Positions 62,846 to 64,000 of a stretch of 64,000 nucleotides of DNA are shown piece after piece (position 1 is the stretch's first letter; the number at the start of each line of letters is the position of its first letter). The notes under the pieces are model-generated. The model had not been told where the DNA came from, did no database searches, and saw only the letters and a program-made list of their open reading frames with translations. A program made the position numbers and the translations under genes. The DNA is from Afipia sp. GAS231 (GTDB lineage Bacteria > Pseudomonadota > Alphaproteobacteria > Rhizobiales > Xanthobacteraceae), in the NCBI RefSeq assembly GCF_900103365.1, contig NZ_LT629703.1, forward strand, positions 558,001 through 622,000, written 5' to 3'.

Positions 62846-63769
62846 CTACGCGCTGATGATGTCGTGCATCTCGAGCGGCTTGTCGACCTGGGTGAACCAC
62901 TCGGCGCGGTTGGCGGCGCGGCGGCGGCCACGCTCGTCAAGCGGCAGCTTGAGCTGACGCAGCAGGCTCGTGACTTCCTCGCGGGCCGTGACGTGGCCAA
63001 GGCTCGGCCGCGTGCCGAGCGTCGCCTCGTCGATGTCGTCGAGGGCGGTAAGCCCGCGCGGGAAGAATTCGCGGTAGACCACCCGTTCGGCGAAGCCATC
63101 GATCGAGCGGAACCCGAGCCGTAACGAAAGATCCTTCAGGCTGTCGGCGACCAGTTGCTTGTTGCGCGAGCCGATCATCGACAGACGGTTGCGCACCACG
63201 ATCCAGTCCGTGGTGGCGCCGTCAAGCTGGCGACGCTTGCGCCTGACGTCACGCACCATCTCCGCGTAATGGCTCTCGCCGGTCACCGAATAGGTGGCGG
63301 GATCGACGGTGCCAAGCACGTCGAAATCGAGGAAGCTGTCGTTGATCGGCGTCACCAGCGTATCGGCCATCGAATGCGCGAGCCGCATCAGGTAGGAGTC
63401 GGAACCCGGCGTATCGATGACGATGAAATCGAAGGTGCGCTCGACCGCGCTCACCGCTTCCATGAATTGCTGGAACTCGGAGTTTTCATTGTCGGCAATC
63501 TGCATCGTCTCGCCGAGCTTGATGCAGTAGTGCACGGGAATTTCGAGGCCGAGACCGGTACGGCGCGCCCAGGCGCTGCGGTTGCCAATATAACGGGTGA
63601 AACTCTGCTGGCGGCAGTCGAGATCGATGGTGGCGACGCGCTGCCCGGCTTTCATCAGCGCGACAGCAATGTGCAAGGCGGTGGTGGATTTTCCCGAACC
63701 GCCCTTCTCGTTGCCCAGCACCACGACGTGGGCCGAACCGGATTGACTCTGACTAGCCTGCACCAACAT
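62846..63769 (-). CDS. mipZ: Division-plane positioning ATPase MipZ
   Basis: 307 residues, ParA/MinD superfamily. The deviant Walker A is NEKGGSGKSTT (20-30) with signature Lys22; Walker B is FIVIDTPGSDSYL. VVLGNEKGGSGKST, RVATIDLDCRQQSFTRYIGNR and TDWIVVRNRLS match MipZ. In Caulobacter it binds ParB at the poles and blocks FtsZ there, placing the septum at midcell. It is convergent with the MDR gene; its upstream neighbour is beyond 64000. Confidence 0.94.
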   Translation of the reverse strand: MLVQASQSQSGSAHVVVLGNEKGGSGKSTTALHIAVALMKAGQRVATIDLDCRQQSFTRYIGNRSAWARRTGLGLEIPVHYCIKLGETMQIADNENSEFQQFMEAVSAVERTFDFIVIDTPGSDSYLMRLAHSMADTLVTPINDSFLDFDVLGTVDPATYSVTGESHYAEMVRDVRRKRRQLDGATTDWIVVRNRLSMIGSRNKQLVADSLKDLSLRLGFRSIDGFAERVVYREFFPRGLTALDDIDEATLGTRPSLGHVTAREEVTSLLRQLKLPLDERGRRRAANRAEWFTQVDKPLEMHDIISA

Positions 63770-64000
63770 GACTCGACCCCCGCCGATATCTTCAAATCAC
63801 GCGCGGCTGCGGTCAAGTGAAATGCGCGGTGACCGTTTTAAATCGCACGCGGCCCGCCTTAATCATGAATCCGCGAAGCGCACGGCTATGTGTCCCACCG
63901 CACACCGGCCGTTGGACCCGCGCACGCGTCAAGCTGTCTCAGATCAGCCATCTCCCAAAGGTATTCGAGTTGCCTTGGCGACAATGACCTTGCCTTATAT
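63770..64000. other. Upstream region of mipZ to the window end
   Basis: 231 bases with no supported gene. A frame of 40 codons from about 63866 lacks a ribosome site. GAATC (63869-63873) is a possible CcrM site near the mipZ promoter. Confidence 0.5.

Noticed and set aside
63866..63988. 40-codon frame near the right edge
   Set aside because: No ribosome binding site, no recognisable pattern and unusual Arg/Pro content; not supported.
1..64000. tRNA, rRNA, CRISPR, integrase, transposase or toxin-antitoxin genes
   Set aside because: I looked for cloverleaf ends, regular spacer repeats, DDE or tyrosine recombinase motifs and small paired genes and found none.

Overview
The window looks like core chromosome of a Bradyrhizobium or close Nitrobacteraceae relative. 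It is GC-rich alphaproteobacterial DNA. It carries divK-pleD, mipZ, an EipB-type (DUF1849) protein, clpS-clpA, a phasin, DUF3572 and DUF983 proteins, and many palindromic intergenic repeats of the kind scattered through Bradyrhizobium and Rhodopseudomonas genomes. I see no rRNA, tRNA, CRISPR array, insertion sequence, integrase or phage gene. Assignments rest on reading protein motifs, not on database searches.

Layout. 1-4038: two nitronate monooxygenase genes (the first cut by the left edge) with a divergent LysR regulator, a small membrane protein, ruvX and an AEC-family transporter. 4039-8840: an orphan lipoprotein with a TagO-like C-terminal domain, then a minus-strand set of CPBP protease, AidB-like acyl-CoA dehydrogenase and VanX-like dipeptidase. 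8903-12169: pyrB, a dihydroorotase homologue lacking its metal-binding histidines (PyrC'/PyrX type) and plsY, flanked by palindromic repeats. 12166-27254: a housekeeping backbone of dprA, topA, rnr, DUF983, Nudix and rpmG, interrupted by redox genes with their own regulators (amidase, HxlR/azoR, HxlR/SDR, SDR, FMN monooxygenase) and a 52-residue membrane protein. 27406-34085: a membrane protein, a 42-residue ORF, amtB without an adjacent glnK, a divergent MFS/TetR pair sharing a likely operator, and a serine hydrolase. 34102-37712: divK-pleD (diguanylate cyclase), DUF3572 and dinB with an N-terminal zinc ribbon. 37805-42624: eipB, RidA, glycerophosphodiesterase, a GNAT-fold protein, HIT and TrmO. 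42632-48369: two tandem Bug-type binding proteins, azlCD, a lytic transglycosylase, a GGCT-like protein and an intradiol dioxygenase. 48524-54336: PilZ, clpA, clpS, a TadG-like VWA protein and a phasin. 54744-63769: D,D-carboxypeptidase with SPOR domain, a J-domain protein, DUF302, GNAT, VWA, an alpha/beta hydrolase, an XRE regulator divergent from a quinone-oxidoreductase-like gene, and mipZ.

Themes. Cell envelope and division genes recur (divK-pleD, mipZ, SPOR carboxypeptidase, lytic transglycosylase, eipB, VanX-like, PilZ). PleD would make the c-di-GMP that the PilZ protein may bind. Most catabolic enzymes sit divergently from a one-component regulator, and several shared intergenic spaces contain clear dyads.

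I found no convincing new multi-gene system. The best leads are: the pseudo-dihydroorotase next to pyrB; three short tandem duplications at the N-termini of three different transcription factors, one of which shifts the frame; two identically spaced TGC-N3-GCA dyads upstream of the phasin; a modular palindromic repeat family; and two small membrane proteins not covered by normal gene-length cut-offs.
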